Source of the DNA: Telopea speciosissima
Taxonomy: Eukaryota; Streptophyta; Magnoliopsida; Proteales; Proteaceae
DNA length: 64,000 nt
NCBI RefSeq assembly: GCF_018873765.1
Contig: NC_057919.1
Location: 68,194,984-68,258,983, forward strand
Direction of reading: 5' to 3'
Notes under the pieces: model-generated
What the model was told of the DNA's origin: nothing
Database searches by the model: none
Seen by the model: only the letters and a program-made list of their open reading frames with translations
Shown here: piece after piece, positions 22,819 through 36,900 of the stretch
Numbering within the stretch: position 1 is the stretch's first letter
Layout: the number at the start of each line of letters is the position of its first letter
Made by a program: the position numbers and the translations under genes

Positions 22819-25800
22819 CCTAAAAATTATTCTTAACAATCTCATTTTAGTAAAGAATTGCTCCTTGGACTTTTTAATGTTTCTTCTTAGTCCAAAGTCC
22901 AAACACATTAATGTTTTTTTTTTTAAAAAAAGGTCCAAAACATGCTAAGCTGAATTCTATATTCCCAAAGTACCAATTCTTTATAGATTCATACTGAGTT
23001 TTGTTTTGTTCCATCTGATTTCTTAAGCACACGGTGAGTGATAACCTTTCATGCTTCATTTGACAGGGAAAGAGGAAGCAATAGATGGGTCAGTAATGAG
23101 TATTGAGTTGGTAATGGATCAAATTTCATTTTCACATACTTCTCTCTTCTCCCTTCGAAACTATCGATCACATTTAATAAGTTTAAGAGCCAGCCAGTTA
23201 TCCTATGGAAGTTTTATGTGTCTGGTGGGACTTAATTTGGGATGGAAGTACTAGATTGGGTCAGCCTAATAATTTAAAAATCCAGAATTGGTCAGGATCG
23301 ATGATGAATTGGTCAAAATTGACCCAAAGTTGTCTTAATCCTAGATTTTAGGATAGGATAATTGGGATTGGCCAATTCAATCTCGATTTTTTAAACTTTG
23401 GTTAGCCTATTCTGATTTGAGTAGGCGGCTAATTTGATCAATCCAATCTCAACTATTAGAACTTTGGTCAGCTTAGTATGAGATAAATAAAATGACTTGA
23501 TATAACGTATTCCGTAGATTTGTAACTTTTGGTGTATTGATAAGTACTTAACATCATCATGGCAAAAGCCATTCTAGCCATTTTACATTACATTGAGAAG
23601 AACCTGTAATTAAATGAAGCATTCAAGATTAAATTAAAATAATAATAAATAAATAAATAATTAAGTTGGTGCTAATTCTAGGGACAGCTCAATCTCTTGT
23701 GAGCGAGAGATTGCCTCATTTGAAACCAAAAATAGTTAGAAGTTCAATTCCCCCACTAGGGAAATTGTCAAATATTCGTAAGTTTATTATCCATCTAATT
23801 CCATCAAATGGCATAATGTTGGGCCACATCTAGTAGATGAGCTTATTTAGTTAGGCGATACTTTACATTTATTCATGCTTAGATAAAACTTTCACTTAGA
23901 TGCCAAATTAAACAAACTTTCTATTTTTTTATACCACTTGTTGGGATTCGGGTGGAACTCATCGATCCTTAAGCTAATTGTTAAGGAAATGGTGCACAAA
24001 TACTTATAAATCTTCACATCAGACTATTTGTGACAGATGAGGGATCCACTACAAGCTTCCAGCACTCTAGCAACTCGATCTAGGCTCTCTCTCTCTCTCT
24101 CTCTACATTTCTAAAACACAAAATCACTCTCTCTCTCAGTAATTCACCACCAAATCAAAGCCCTAATCACTTCGCAAACCACTCCTCAACTCCCCCCAAC
24201 TCATATTTCATGACATTCAGTAGTAGATTCAAAGTAAACAAAACTATAGGGAGAGAGAGCGAGAGAGAAGTTGTCGAAACGTTAGAGAAGCTTTTAAGAT
24301 TGAATGAGCTGAAATTTTTTCAGCAAAGAATGATGTCTTCTTTAACACTTATAGATTAGGATCGAGTTTTTCTTCATGGATCCATGGTGAAGAAAGAATC
24401 TCTTCATACAACACTTTTGGTGGTTGAATGGGATTCCTGAAACAGTGTCAAGTATAAATTTCAGACCTTCATGCACTAAGGGGAACGATTATGAGATCTC
24501 ATGTGTGATTCTTTTCACCAACTTTCTCCTAAAGTAATGACACAATGGACTTTGACAGTCGAATGAGAGAGGGAGAATATCTTCTTTCCCTTGACGAAAA
24601 TAGCCTTGCCTTTTGATTGTAATGATGAGTATGTCCCTAGTCCTTATTCTTCAATTGTGAGATCCTCGCCATTTATGCATGATGCATGCATGGTACTACA
24701 CCAAGATCTATATAGTCATGGATTTAGTTCACAGTATTGGTAATGGTATACAATTCCTATTGGCCCAAATCCAGATCAAAACGAATTTTTTTTTTTAGAG
24801 AGAAAAAAATAAAAAAAAAACCATATTTGTACCATATCGATTGATTCGTATCAGTCAAATATCAATATCGATATCGATCATGATCAATATTGATTCTTAA
24901 AATCATGAATATATATTCAATTTCGTGATATAGTACATAGAGAGATGTACAAGTACGAATTTGCATTGAATATCTTGCGTTCGAGAAATAAGGACCCACC
25001 TTCTTGACGGGGTGGGGCTACACGCCTACAGGATCGGGTAGCATTCTTTTTCTCTATTATTATTAAAAAATAAGGACCCCTCTCGTTCCCTTGATTTTTT
25101 TATGCAAAACAAACAGAGAGCATGGGGGAAGTTTTTTCAATCTTCTCGTCACCTTTGGGTTTTGGAATCTTATCGTCACCATTAGGTTTTTAGCCTTTAG
25201 GAGGGAAAGTAGAGAGCCATTAAATCCAAGAAAAGCAAAAGAAAGCCTTCTGGACACAATGTCACCTCGATCTCGATCTCGATCTCGATCTCGTTGTCAC
25301 TCCTCCTCCCTCTCCGGTTGGCAAAGTGACACGCATAAGCAAATGGTGCGGTACAGGCTAATTAAAGAGTGGAAGGAAGCAAAGGAGAATAAAAAGGGTC
25401 GATCAGAATTGCGTGTTAGTTCTTTGTTTGTCATCCACTGGTTGCTTCTACGTAAATGATGAACTCTACTGTACGTCCAACTCTACTATAAGACCGACCT
25501 AATTTTTTGTTTTTCTTCACTTCTCCCTCTCCTGTTCTCCAAATTCACCCCCTCCAGTCCAACCATGGTTTCAAGAATCCGAATTGGACCTGAAATGGCA
25601 GCAATCAGGGATAAAAAAGTTCAAAAAAAAAAAAAAAAAAGGATTTCTAGAAAAATCAGGGGTAAACTTGTCCAATATGAACCAATCCGTTCCGATCCAT
25701 ATCGGTATTGGCTCTGAGCGATTCAATCCGTATTCACTGCTGCTTGCGTCCCTCCACAAAAATGACTATGAGAACCAATCAGCCAGCAATGGTGGTATAT

Positions 25801-26569
25801 ATCGCATTCACATTACTGTGGGAAAAAAAATCCAGTTTGAGTTCAAAAAATGAATTCTCGAAAAATTATCTCATCCAGTTCGTTGCCCGGCCCAGTTCCC
25901 CAATGTCTGTAATAAGGGGGTGGACCCCACCTGAGCAGAGTGTTCGGGCAAGGGTGAGGTGGTCATTGCACCCCCTCCCCCTTATTACAGTCACTAGAGG
26001 AACTGAACCGGACAGGGAACTGGAGAGGACAAAGACCCGATTTGGACCGATTTGAGAACGAAGCTTCCTCATTCCACACTGCCAACGGATTTGAACCTTT
26101 GAGAGCTGCATGTTTTTTGTTTTTTTTTTGGTTGTTGAAGCTGCTTAGGTTGGTAGCAACTTGCAAGCAAGGCAGACCAGGTCTATTAATACTCATGTAT
26201 TGCTAGTGTAACATTTCATATTATTTGTTTTAAGTTCCATTTGTTTTTATGTAAAAGGTAGGAAAAAAAAAATTTCTTGTAAAATAAGTTTTTTTTTTTT
26301 TTTTGGGAGTTTTTGTTCTACATAAAACCCAAAAAAAAAAAAAAACACCAAAAAGTAGAACTTTTTACATGAAGAAAAATATCATATAAAATATCATTTT
26401 AACAACGAAACAAACATGGCCTAAAAAAAGGGGACCAGTTTATGCTTCAATTATTTTATGGGATTTGGGCCATTCAACAAAGAACATGCCGAATTAGGTG
26501 ATTTTTTGGAAGTGATTCTTTTGTATAGCATCTCTTTGCAAAGATTTCAAAAACAAATGACATTGTATG
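22819..26569. other. Intergenic, no gene seen
   Basis: AT-rich sequence with repeat fragments: TTGGTC / AATTGGTCAGGATCG wording at 23270-23470, a tRNA-like segment near 23690-23770, a (CT)n tract at 24085-24103, a GATCTC tandem at about 25269-25292, and GGTTTCAAGAATCCGAATTGG at 25569. A 122-codon frame at 25091-25459 contains only a short RS-dipeptide run made by the GATCTC tandem and no domain, so it is not called. Confidence 0.5.
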
Positions 26570-27365
26570 TAGGCTTATCAAATTCCAGCCTGAATTGGTC
26601 AGACCTACCGGAATTGATTTGAACCGAATTCTTAATGGCATAATTTCGGTCTGAAATTTTTAGAAACCATTAGCAAACAAAAACAACCGAAACCTAAAAA
26701 ACCAAACAGAAACTGATAAAAAATCGGAAAACTTGGGTAGCCCCTACGCGCTACAGGTAACACCCAAAATTACCACACCATCCCCTATGAAATAAAAAAT
26801 CCTATCCTTATATATGCCCCTACGAATGCTCTCATTAGCCCTCGGGCTGGTGCAAAGGCTACAAGACCAGGCAACAATCTCTTGCCCTATATACATATAG
26901 GATTGTCTAAATGACTCCTCAATAGGTATATTTAAAACTTGAAAATCTTCTTTTAATTACCATTGTCTTATTCCCAAAAATTCTTTAATTTAAGGGCTAA
27001 AAAAAGGTTTTCAAAAATAATTAATCTAGTCATTATGAAATTTTGTAATTTTTCTTGCACAATTTTCAAAAAAATATGCAAAATAATACGATTTATCCTT
27101 GCTGGAGAAAAAAATGTTATACACAAAAAGGCAAAAGATAAGATTGCAAATTATTTGACCCCTTAAGGAGTGGTAAATATAAATGAAACCAAACCAAACC
27201 AAACTAAAAGCAATAGCGGACCGATAATAAGTAATTAAAAAAATCAATAGAAAAGCAGAACCAACCGTAATGAACCCAAACTTCAACGTAACGGTTTAGA
27301 TTTTGGCCGAATAAATGCCTAAAACCGATTCAATCCGGCCGAAACCAGACCAATTGACACACCTA
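26570..27365. mobile_element. hAT-like element, eroded, with nested MITE
   Basis: The left end is TAGGCTTATCAAATTCC and the right end GACCAATTGACACACCTA, which are related inverted ends. Flanking octamers ATTGTATG (26562-26569) and GTTATATG (27366-27373) agree at 6 of 8 positions. Segment 26732-26890 inside it belongs to the GGGAAAAGAACGC MITE family (it ends ATCTCTTGCCC). No transposase. Confidence 0.5.
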
Positions 27366-27899
27366 GTTATATGCATGGAGAATTACTACATAGATTTTTT
27401 TTCTGTTTAATGGTCTAAATGCAAGTTTAGAAAGCTTGGGAAGCAAAGAAGCCAAACCACGACAACAAGGGTTCATTAGTCTATATCCAGTGGGTGCAGT
27501 CGCATCAGGCTAGGCAATGGAATCCAGGCTGCACCAACCTTTCCTTTTTATATTGACAAAAACATTGACCAAAAGCAACTTCCAATTAAACATATCTGTG
27601 CTATATTGCTAAGCCACAATAGGAAATTATTCACTTTTTCAAGTTAATCTGTTTCTTGTAAAGAAAGGATACCCTGAGAGTGGATATCCTTCACCAGGAA
27701 AAGCTACTTTGGTTGTTTTGTTGACTACTTATCTATCAGCATTCACCCATGATAGTGATTGTCAATGTATTTCCCTACCCTTCTTTATTTTTTTCTGGTC
27801 GGCTCTGGATATCCTGATGACCTAATCTGTCTCACACAACACCCAAACACACACACACACACATCTCAATTATAGATAGCCATCCATTCCCAAAGCAAA

Positions 27900-28239
27900 T
27901 TCCTCTTTGGCTCATCCAACTAAAGACACCCACCCCCACCCCCACCCCCACCCCCCCCCCCCTTAGCTCATCTCTCCCTTTCTTTAGTCTTTATATGTGA
28001 CAGTTACCACTTTCTCTCTTTTTCTCTCTTTCTGTAGTGTGTGCGTGCCTTTGTATTTTTGTGTTTGATTAAGATTCCTTGCATGACCCACACCTTTCAC
28101 CTTACATATATTCCCTCTTCATATACAAATGAAAACCCAGTAGCTGATCCTTAATTCGCACAATCCAACATTCCCAATTCCATACAAGAAACCACCATCT
28201 TATTCTCTTCTTTGGCCCTCCCATCTCTCCCTCACCAAA
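27900..28239 (+). promoter_or_regulatory. Upstream region of the HIPP gene
   Basis: It contains a C-rich CCCCCA tandem at about 27929-27962, pyrimidine-rich tracts (TTTCTCTCTTTTTCTCTC near 28012-28032) and TATA-like words (TTTATATGTG near 27990; CATATATTCC near 28105). Which TATA is used cannot be told from sequence. Confidence 0.35.
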
Positions 28240-29314
28240 ATGGTTCCTGAGTTGGAGGTATGAGATCTTTTGATCGACAACTCTCTCTTCCTAAAATACT
28301 ATAACACTAAAAATAAACTTATAATTCTATCTCAATACTGCTAGCTAAGATTCTACCTATAGACTGAAAGCAAACCTGGTTCTCTGAGCCATTGTGGTTC
28401 ATTACTTTTTTTTAAGGCACTAACTCAATTCATTTGGGTTCTGAAAATGCAGAAGCCTCGAATCACAGAGATACAAGTCCGGATGGACTGTAATGGATGC
28501 GTACAGAAGATCAAAAAGGCATTGTATGGCATCAATGGTAAGTAACTGAACAATACATATCTACATAATCTATTTGGTCTGCTTCCCTATTGTTCAAATT
28601 AATGTCTATGACTCATCTGATTTCTCCACAGGGATATATGATCTCTATATCGATTTCCCACAGCAGAAACTAACAATAGTTGGATGGGCTGACCCTGAAA
28701 AGATCGTCAAGGCTATCAAGAAGACGAGAAAGATAGCCACCATCTGCTCCCACATAGAACCAAGTGATCCCCCTACTCAACCTGCAGCACCAGCACCAGT
28801 TGAAGGTGGACAACCAGCCCCTGATGCCGCAAACCCTCCACCTACTGAATCCCCACCAGCAGAAGCTGCTCCACCTACAGAACCTCCCAAAGACCCACCA
28901 CCGCCTGAAAATCCGGCTCCTGAAGTGACACCATCACCTGTGGCTGCTGAGGCTGCTGCACCACAGCAAGCTCACCACCACCACAATGGCCCCAAAGACA
29001 TCGAAGAGATCCACATAATACATCACCATCCACCTGAGTATGGCCATGGGTACAGCTATGGTGGGCATTGGAACAACTATCCTAGTGGACGTGGTTTCCG
29101 ACCTGAGCCACCTGTTTATGTCACTCACAGCTACAACAACTATAAACCATCTCCTTCCATCTCTGCACATGAGTACGTTCGGTCACCACCTCGACACACC
29201 CGTTACACTCGTCCGGAGCACTACACTGAAGATTACCATAACCGCAGTAACAGTGACGGAAACATCACCTCGATGTTTAGCGATGAGAATCCAAATGCTT
29301 GTAGAATAGTCTAG
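28240..29314 (+). CDS. Heavy metal-associated isoprenylated plant protein (HIPP)
   Basis: Three exons, 28240-28257, 28453-28537 and 28632-29314, join in frame through GT-AG introns to give 261 residues. Residues about 8-70 form one HMA domain (beta-alpha-beta-beta-alpha-beta). Its metal site is MDCNGC (Cys19 and Cys22), and AIKKTRKIATICSH closes it. A long Pro/Ala-rich linker follows (about 75-145), then His-rich patches (AHHHHNG, HIIHHHPPEYGHG) and a Tyr/Ser/Arg-rich tail. The last four residues, CRIV, form a CaaX box that predicts isoprenylation and membrane or nuclear-pore-side anchoring. HIPPs bind soft metals such as Cu, Zn or Cd, and act in metal handling and in stress or pathogen responses. 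The start is set by the tiny first exon MVPELE, typical of this HIPP subgroup. Confidence 0.93.
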
Positions 29315-29982
29315 AGAGAGAAAGAGAGGTTTGTACGAAAAAGGCTCTCTTCCTTTTCCCTTCTAAAGAGAGTTCTTGCTAGAAAGTTGATGGAGGATAA
29401 TTAGAGAAGTTATTCATAGTATAGGTGGTGTTAATTTCGAATAGTAACTAATTAAATAAGCATGTATTAAAGTTGAAAGAAGAATGAGATTCTTAGATTG
29501 TAAATGAAGGGAGAACTGATCCTGCATTCCACTATGAGACTTGACTAATATCATAACTGGTGCTCATTTATTCCAAGAGAATCCTATAAAGCTACAACAA
29601 TATATAACTACATTACCACCGTCTTCCATTTTCTGATGATGTCCTTAATTTATTGTTATCATCATGGAAGAGTTTTTGTTTTTATAAATTATTTTGTTGA
29701 AACTGTCCTCACAATCAGAGGTCCCATATATCAGTTCCTTGCATGAACTACCAAGCAGAATATCAGGAACTAACAGTACCTATGCTCCTGGTCAAGTACT
29801 ATAATTTCTTGGGAACTACTTAAATTATACTCAGCTTTAAAGGTCAAGATCATTATTCAATGATCCAAACCATTCTATTAAATCTTTTTTTAATGCTTGC
29901 TATTTTTCCCTAACTTATATTCAAGAACCTAGAGACATGATGTTACAATCAGCAATCAGTAATTATCAAAGGTTTTTCGCCA
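29315..29982. other. HIPP 3' flank, no gene seen
   Basis: AT-rich sequence probably containing the HIPP 3' UTR (the first 150-200 bases) and then ordinary intergenic DNA. No repeat or open frame of note. Confidence 0.5.
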
Positions 29983-31305
29983 CCACAAAAACTCAGCCTT
30001 ATCCCAACTCAATGGGGTTGACTACATGGATCCTCGCCCTCCAATCAGCTCCATTTCAAGTCAGACTTGGTACAAGGCCTAAACTATGCATTTCTTTCCC
30101 CACCACTTCTCCTAAGGTCATTGTAGGCCTGCCCCTAACTCTTTTAGTTCCTTCAATCTGAATCAGATCACTCCTCCGTACTGGAGCATCACAAGGCCTC
30201 CATTGAACATGGTCATGCCATCTCAAATGACTTTCTCGTAGCTTATCATGAATCGAGGCTACTCCCAAATCAGCTTTGATATGGTCATTCCTTACTTTAA
30301 ATACTTCCTAGTTTTGCCACACATCCATCTCAACATCCTCATCTCCGATGCACTTGGTTTATCTATATGATGCTTCTTAACTGCCAACATTCTATGCCAT
30401 AAATCATAGCCGGTTGTATGATTATCCTAAAAAATTTTCCTTTAAACTTTAAAGGAATACGTCGATCACACAACACTCGAACACGCCTCTCCACTTCATC
30501 CAACCAATTTCAATTTATTTGTGAAACAACATCCTCTATATCACTTCTTTATTTTTTATCAGGTCCAAACACCTAATATAATCACTTTGCGAAATCTTCC
30601 TTTCATCAATTTTCACCACCTCATTATCCGTCCTATTGGAACTAAAGTTATAAAAACATATACCATGTCTTTGTTCTACCTATCTTAAAACCTTTTGATT
30701 CTAAGGTTGATCTCCATAGCTCCAACTTGGCGTTAATTAAGGATGTAAATGGATAACCGAAATCCGAATCCGAATCCGCATCCGTATTCGTTTAGGGGCA
30801 TCCGTATTCGTTTAGAGATATCCGGAAAATAATCCGAATACTCCGATTAAAATCCGTCCGAAAAAAAATCCGAATACTTAATAATAAAAAATTAAGTAAA
30901 TAATGATTTTGAGGGTTTTTGAAGATTAAACAAGTTCTAGAATATGATAAAAAGAGAATCATGATCTAAGAGATGTGGATTGAGAGTGAATTATATCTGT
31001 TAGGGGGAGGAAGGTCTGTGCTACACAAGACAGAGATGTAAATGGATGGTCGAAAATCCGAATCCGATCCGCATCCGAATCCGTTTAGAGGTATCCGTAT
31101 TCGACCAAGGAATATCCGGCTCCGATCACATCCGATCCGAATCCGATCTGAATCCGATCCGTTTACATCCCTAGCGTTAATCCCTGCCTTTGTCTCACCA
31201 CCAAAACAATGTTTTCAGCAAATAACATACACCAAGGAACCTCATCTTGAATGTCCATGGTTAGATCATCCATGATAAGCAGAAACAAATAAAGGCTTAC
31301 AGCTG
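29983..31305 (-). mobile_element. 3' fragment of an RTE-type LINE, split by a hAT-like MITE
   Basis: Read on the minus strand, it carries the end of the reverse transcriptase (LIMDDLT, then VPWCMLF), the ESHLRWHDHVQWRP and EGTKRVRGRPTMTL segments, and the RTE 3' tail with CCATTGAGTTGGGATAAGGC. It matches the fuller element at 54905-59594. Several stops and frameshifts make it non-functional. The 436-bp element at 30738 interrupts the KAG(I/T)NAKLEL coding segment. Confidence 0.8.
30738..31173. mobile_element. hAT-like MITE with perfect 8-bp target duplication
   Basis: The ends are TAAGGATGTAAATGGAT and its near-complement ATCCGTTTACATCCCTA. Flanks GCGTTAAT at 30730-30737 and 31174-31181 are identical. 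The interior is made of ATCCGAATCCG-type repeats. Removing it restores the LINE reading of the surrounding sequence, which confirms the boundaries independently. Confidence 0.85.
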
Positions 31306-33918
31306 ATCCTTGGACCCAATTGTAATTGGGAACTCACACTATCCAACCCCCCTCCCCCAAAAACAAAAAAAACACTTTTGCCTTTCAGGGCAGTTACATG
31401 ACTTATTGGAGTTGCAACTAAACAGAAAAAATGGAATCTGGTATTGAGATTGTAAACCACAGGAAATGGAATAATTTCATTACCATACAAAATTGGGAAC
31501 ATCGCATGTTTACAACAACTGCTCTGACACAAAAGCATACAAAACATAAAAGACATATCGTTTACCAACATATCATATGGTGTTCAGGTGCTTTTAAGAA
31601 AAATCTAATAAATAAATGATTTGATTCCCCATGGCTTCCATGTGCCACCTTCATGAACCCAAGCATAATCCAATACAGTGCATTGCATGGTTAACTTTCC
31701 GATAGCTATTGACCAAATTAGACCATAGACTGTCCAACAGAGAGGATCCTGCAATGAGAATGATTCAACAATTTAGACACAGTAAGCAGGCCAAAGCATG
31801 TCAGGAATATCTTAGTTCTAAGGCCTTGACCCACTATCATTAGGACACTCTATCAAACCCATCAAATTTCAAATTGTCCACACCTGCTTCCACATGCATC
31901 TTCTAAATAAAACAGCAGATATGACTCAGAAACATCAGTTTCCTAAAGAGTATTAAATGGTCTAGAACACAGTTGATCTGATTTTACATCCCAAGGGACC
32001 ATCTAAGAGATCTAACTGACCATAAAACACCCCAATGAATTACTGGATTCTTTTGACCATCTGAAAGAACATGAGAAATGGTTGGGGGGTAAAATACTTC
32101 ACAAATCAGGTTGTCTGAATCAAAATGAGGTCAAGTACAATCATATATCTCCTGGAAGAATGCATATGACAACCAAATATGCCCCATTGATACCAAATAT
32201 TTTACGTCCAAAATGAAACAATTACTAATATATATGCCTGAGATAGTTGATCCAGGTGGATTTATGTATGTAACAGTTGCTGATTATAATTAAGGGATCA
32301 GTACTTAAAACATCGATTGGGAGAATCTCATTTTCTTCTCATAGGTGAGACTGCTCCTACACTAGAGCAATCAAATGAATTTTTCTAACAAATCCTGAAA
32401 GAGATGTGCATTTCAGATAGGTCTACCCAGAAAGAGATACAAAATTACTAATCAGCTAGCTCGGCATTTAACATCTGAACTTACAGAACAGTGCTTTCCT
32501 TAAACAATAATAACAACATATAGATAGTTTATAGAGTGAAACTCATATACTATAAACTTTTTTTAACCATCATTTATCACTGTACCCCTAAAAAAATCTA
32601 CTCAAAGCATGCAACTACATTCACAGAAACAAAGCATGAATAACTGTGGGGCTGTGATGTGTAGGACAGCGGCCAAAAGAAAATGAAATTGGGGTTACCA
32701 GATTTGCACTGCCAAGATCTGTCACTGGGTACTGTGAACTGATTGAAGCTGGTCTTTATAGTGGATTTACTTTGCCTGAGCAGCACAATTTTTGAACTGC
32801 AAAGCACAAAATAAACCACAAACAGAATCCAACTGATACAATCATATGCAGGATGGGCCAAAAGTAATGACAAGGGAAAATATTTTACAAGGAAACATAG
32901 CAACTGATACAGCACAACAAGAGAACAAGAAAATGCAGAGTTACTTTTGAAGAGCCTGCCTTTGTACACAAGTTTGGATGCATCCTATGGGAGCCAATAC
33001 TAACTATCAAGTAACACAATTTTAAACTTCACAGATTTTGTCGGTTTTGACATAATAAATTGAAACAAAATGTGACAGGTATTTATAAAGCAAGATTCCA
33101 ATCAAACTTCTCAACAAATACCCCCCAGTGATCTTAATTAATTCTTATATATATATATATTGCACAATTTTGATCAATATGAAGAAAACTTTCCAGACAG
33201 AAAAAAGCATTCTAATGCAAATGCATAGAAATACCAACACTCCCCCTCCCCCTCACCACCCCCCCCCCCCCCCCAAAAAAAAAAAAAAACTGCAAAAAAG
33301 GGGCAAAAAAATGAAAAAAAAAACAATAATTCTAGAAAGGAAATGGACCACAGCATTAGATTTCTTGCATCAAAATAAAGAATGAGGCCTTTTTTCGGTT
33401 GGGGGGAGGGGGGAGGAAAATTCCCGTTCTTCAAGTAAAAACCACTTTTAGGTATGTATGGTATTTATCCTTTTTCTTTTTTAACCCCCTAGAAGTTTGA
33501 TGCTAAAATTGACTGCACAAGGGTCATGGTTTTACCGCTGATTATGATGATGAGAGGGGAAATGCAGGTGGGCTTTACCCTATCTAGACCTACATTAGCA
33601 GGGGCAAAATCCATTTTTCTGAGATTTTTTTATGAAAAATGTTTGGACTTCTGATTTTTATGTGTAAGTGCTCAAGCCAAATTTATTGGTTGATGCTTTT
33701 TCCTTTTTTAATTTTTTTAACCTCCAGAATTAAAAAAAAAAATTTTATTCTAGAGAAATAAACAAATATATTACAAATTATTATTATTAAAAATTAAAAT
33801 AAAAATCTAAGCGGCCACCATTATTTTGTATGAACATTCATTTCATATTACAATTCAGCCTGGGCTGAAAGGAACAAATTAACTTGCACAGAATAATTAC
33901 CTCAAACAATGGATACTT
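31306..33918. other. 3' flank of the WDR43/UTP5 gene, no other gene seen
   Basis: AT-rich DNA without recognisable coding sequence. It has a (AT)n tract near 33149-33160, a poly-C/poly-A tract at about 33255-33288 and a G-rich tract near 33402-33416. Open frames (for example 32598-32969) show no domain and are judged chance. Confidence 0.5.
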
Positions 33919-36900
33919 CTAATTATCACCATCACTACCACTTTGAGATTCTTCATCTTCTTCCCCATAGACAAATTCATCGACATCTTCATCTTCATCT
34001 TCACTTTCATCCAACTGCTTGTCATTTGATACTGTTTGACTCCTGGTCTCCACAGCCTTGTCAATCTGCAGAATGAAAGAGTGACTCAACAAAATCCCCT
34101 CAGAACTGCTAATTAATTTAACGGATATAAGTTGTTGACCTGTGCAGTTATAAGTTGCAAACGACCACACAACTGTAACAAAGGTTGAACAGCAATACTT
34201 CTGAACTCCGCCATCTGGAACAAGATAAAGCATGGAATGAAAACGTGCAAAAATGAAGGCCAAGCTACATGCAGTATAATGTACAAATTTAAAAACTTAT
34301 AAGTCTTCATAGGATCAGAGCAGGGTTTCAAGAATTGGGATCAGATTGGCTGGATCGGAATCGGCTCCAGCCAATCCTGATTCCGATTCCAATTCCAGAC
34401 GATCCTTGTACGGAAACTAGGGTTAGGGCATTAAAACACCGATTTCGGGGTTGATCCAGGCCGATTCTGATCCGATCCGTATCGGAATTTGCTGGGACTG
34501 AATGACTGATCCAGATTCCGTGTTTTTGGATCAAAAATCTCAAGAAGACAACTCATCCAGTGCATACAACTAAGCAATCTTCAAAGCAAACTAAAGTGAA
34601 GAACTGAAATTAGTGAGACATCACATGATCACATAGCACATTAATCAGTGTTGAGTTATGTACCCGCAAGGGCATTATGGGACTTTTGCTCCCATAAACG
34701 ACTCATTAGTTAGAGTCGGCTATGAGGGGGGGCATTATTGTAATTATTTTTCTCCTCTTTTATTATAAATAAAGGGGCTTGGTGATCCTATTGATCACTC
34801 AAGCATTCAGTTCTTCTATTGACTGCTAAAATGATCTCTCTCTCCCCCCCCCCCCCACCCCCACCCCCAACTTAAGGGCAGCACTATGAGGTGATCTCTT
34901 TAAGACCAAGTTGCTGCCCTCCATCCTACCTCATTCCAGATTATGATTTGAATGAAGATTACAGGTGCTAACCAGATTCTGCATTCGGTTCTCCTATCTC
35001 TTGAAGATCAATTTTTGCCTTTTTGGAGATTATTTTCTGCTGCTATTGGTCAACATCTGCTCCTGTTCGAAGACTGCAGATTTGAATCAAGAAGAATTCA
35101 GATTCAGCCTCAGGTTTTTTTTACCTAATTTTTGACAAAAACTAGGGTTTTTTTATTGGCTCATCAGAAAGTGCTGTTTTTTGGAGGACATATTTGCCAC
35201 TACTAGAGGGAGACTCAATCCACTTTGGCTTATTCTGATGGTCAAATTTGTGGGAATTCATAAACCCATCTCTAGGCTCGATTTCTTCACTGGTTGAGCA
35301 GTTCAATTGACTCGCTCTCTTGTCACGATCTCTGATCTTACTAAAGCTTCGTCTGGATCAGATGGATCTAGCCATAATGAGTACCTTCCTTTTGCTGCAA
35401 CTACCATCAAGTTAGATGGGACCAATTACCTGATGTGGTATCGATCTACTTACCTAACAGCTGCCGGCGCGGTTTGACAGGACATCTTACAGGTACCACT
35501 ATTAAACCTGATCGAGAAGGTCTTGCTCAGGATCGTTGGCCCTCCCATGACTCCTTGGTGATATCTTATCTTCTTAACTCCATGCATCCTATTGTGGCAC
35601 CGGGATATCTGAAATTGGACACTGCTGCCCATATATGGAAAGCTGCCAAGGAGACTTACTCCCAAGTTGGAAATGATGCTCAAGTGTATGAACTGCGATA
35701 GAAGATTGATGCAGATTTATCACCAAACTGGGTTTCTTTTATTAGGAATAAGTCTAGGGTTGGGTTACATACATGTTGGGCCTTTGATCCCATGGGTTTC
35801 TAATGTAATAGGCCACTTTTATGGGCCTAAAATATGGGTAAATAGGTTGCATACGGGATTAGCTCCCATACTTAGTTTTATTTCCATACTTAGCTTTTTT
35901 ATTTGGTGTTTTAAATTGAACCGGTTCAACCAATGGTTCAATTTAAGTGATTTTATTAGTTTTTCTTTTAGTTGTTTAGTCGGGCTGGATTAGGACTCTA
36001 TTTTGAGTCTATTTCAGTTTCCTAGTCAGTTTAAATTAGCTAATAGGTTAAGGATTGGGTTAGGCCATTCCTTTTTATTGTCTAAGTCTATTTTTGAGTC
36101 TTCTATATAAGTTTGTAAGGGAGGCCAGCATTGAATACGAATTTTGATTAATAAAAACTCAGCTTTATGTTTGCTGCCTTTGTTGCTGCCTTTGCTCCAT
36201 CGTGAGTGTGCCTTGTGAGTAATATCAAGGTTGCCTTGTGAGTAATATCAAGGTGAAGGGATTGGTGGATCTCCAATCGACTCCTTGCATCGTGAAGATC
36301 GGGAGGGCTGCTACTTATCTCCTTGCATCTTGTAGATCGGGAGACCCCATTGTTCATTTTCAAAGCTGCTGCCATTGAAGATCTCTTCAAATCCAGTAAG
36401 TTTGAATCTAAACTTTGATTCTTCTTTTAATCTGCCCAGCCATTCCTCTTTCATTAGACCTAATCCACACCCCCCTTCCATCCATCAAACCCTAATCTCC
36501 ATTAAACCTGCAACTCCTACCTTAACTAGGACTCCCTCATAACTACAGATCTGACCATCAATTTCGAACCACACTTCTCCCTATACTCGATCCTAAACCT
36601 AGCTCATAACACTTCTCCCTATTTCGAACCACACTTCTCCCTATAACTACAGATCTGACCATCAATTTCGAACCCTAATCTTCATAGTAAAGATAGGAAC
36701 AGAGGATACAGAGACTACAGGAGACGCCATAGACCTCCAGAGGCGTATAAGTTGAGAGAATTTGATGGCAGACCAGATCCACAGGTATTTTGTAATTGGT
36801 TAGCTGCTTTAGATGTTTATTTTAATTGGTATGATTTGCCTGAGCATAGGAAAATGAGACTAGCACATACCAAGCTAGTGGGACCAGCACATAATTGGTG

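Noticed and set aside
25091-25459. 122-codon frame with an RS run as an SR-type splicing factor
   Set aside because: The RS run is only the translation of a GATCTC tandem; there is no RRM or other domain.
28574-29314. HIPP gene starting at the ATG-like position 28574
   Set aside because: That position is within intron 2; joining exons at 28240 and 28453 supplies the missing half of the HMA domain including the CNGC site.
30056-30268. Independent small gene (RLRWH/GRPTMTL frame)
   Set aside because: It is the C-terminal part of an RTE LINE, matched by the longer copy at 59169-59567.
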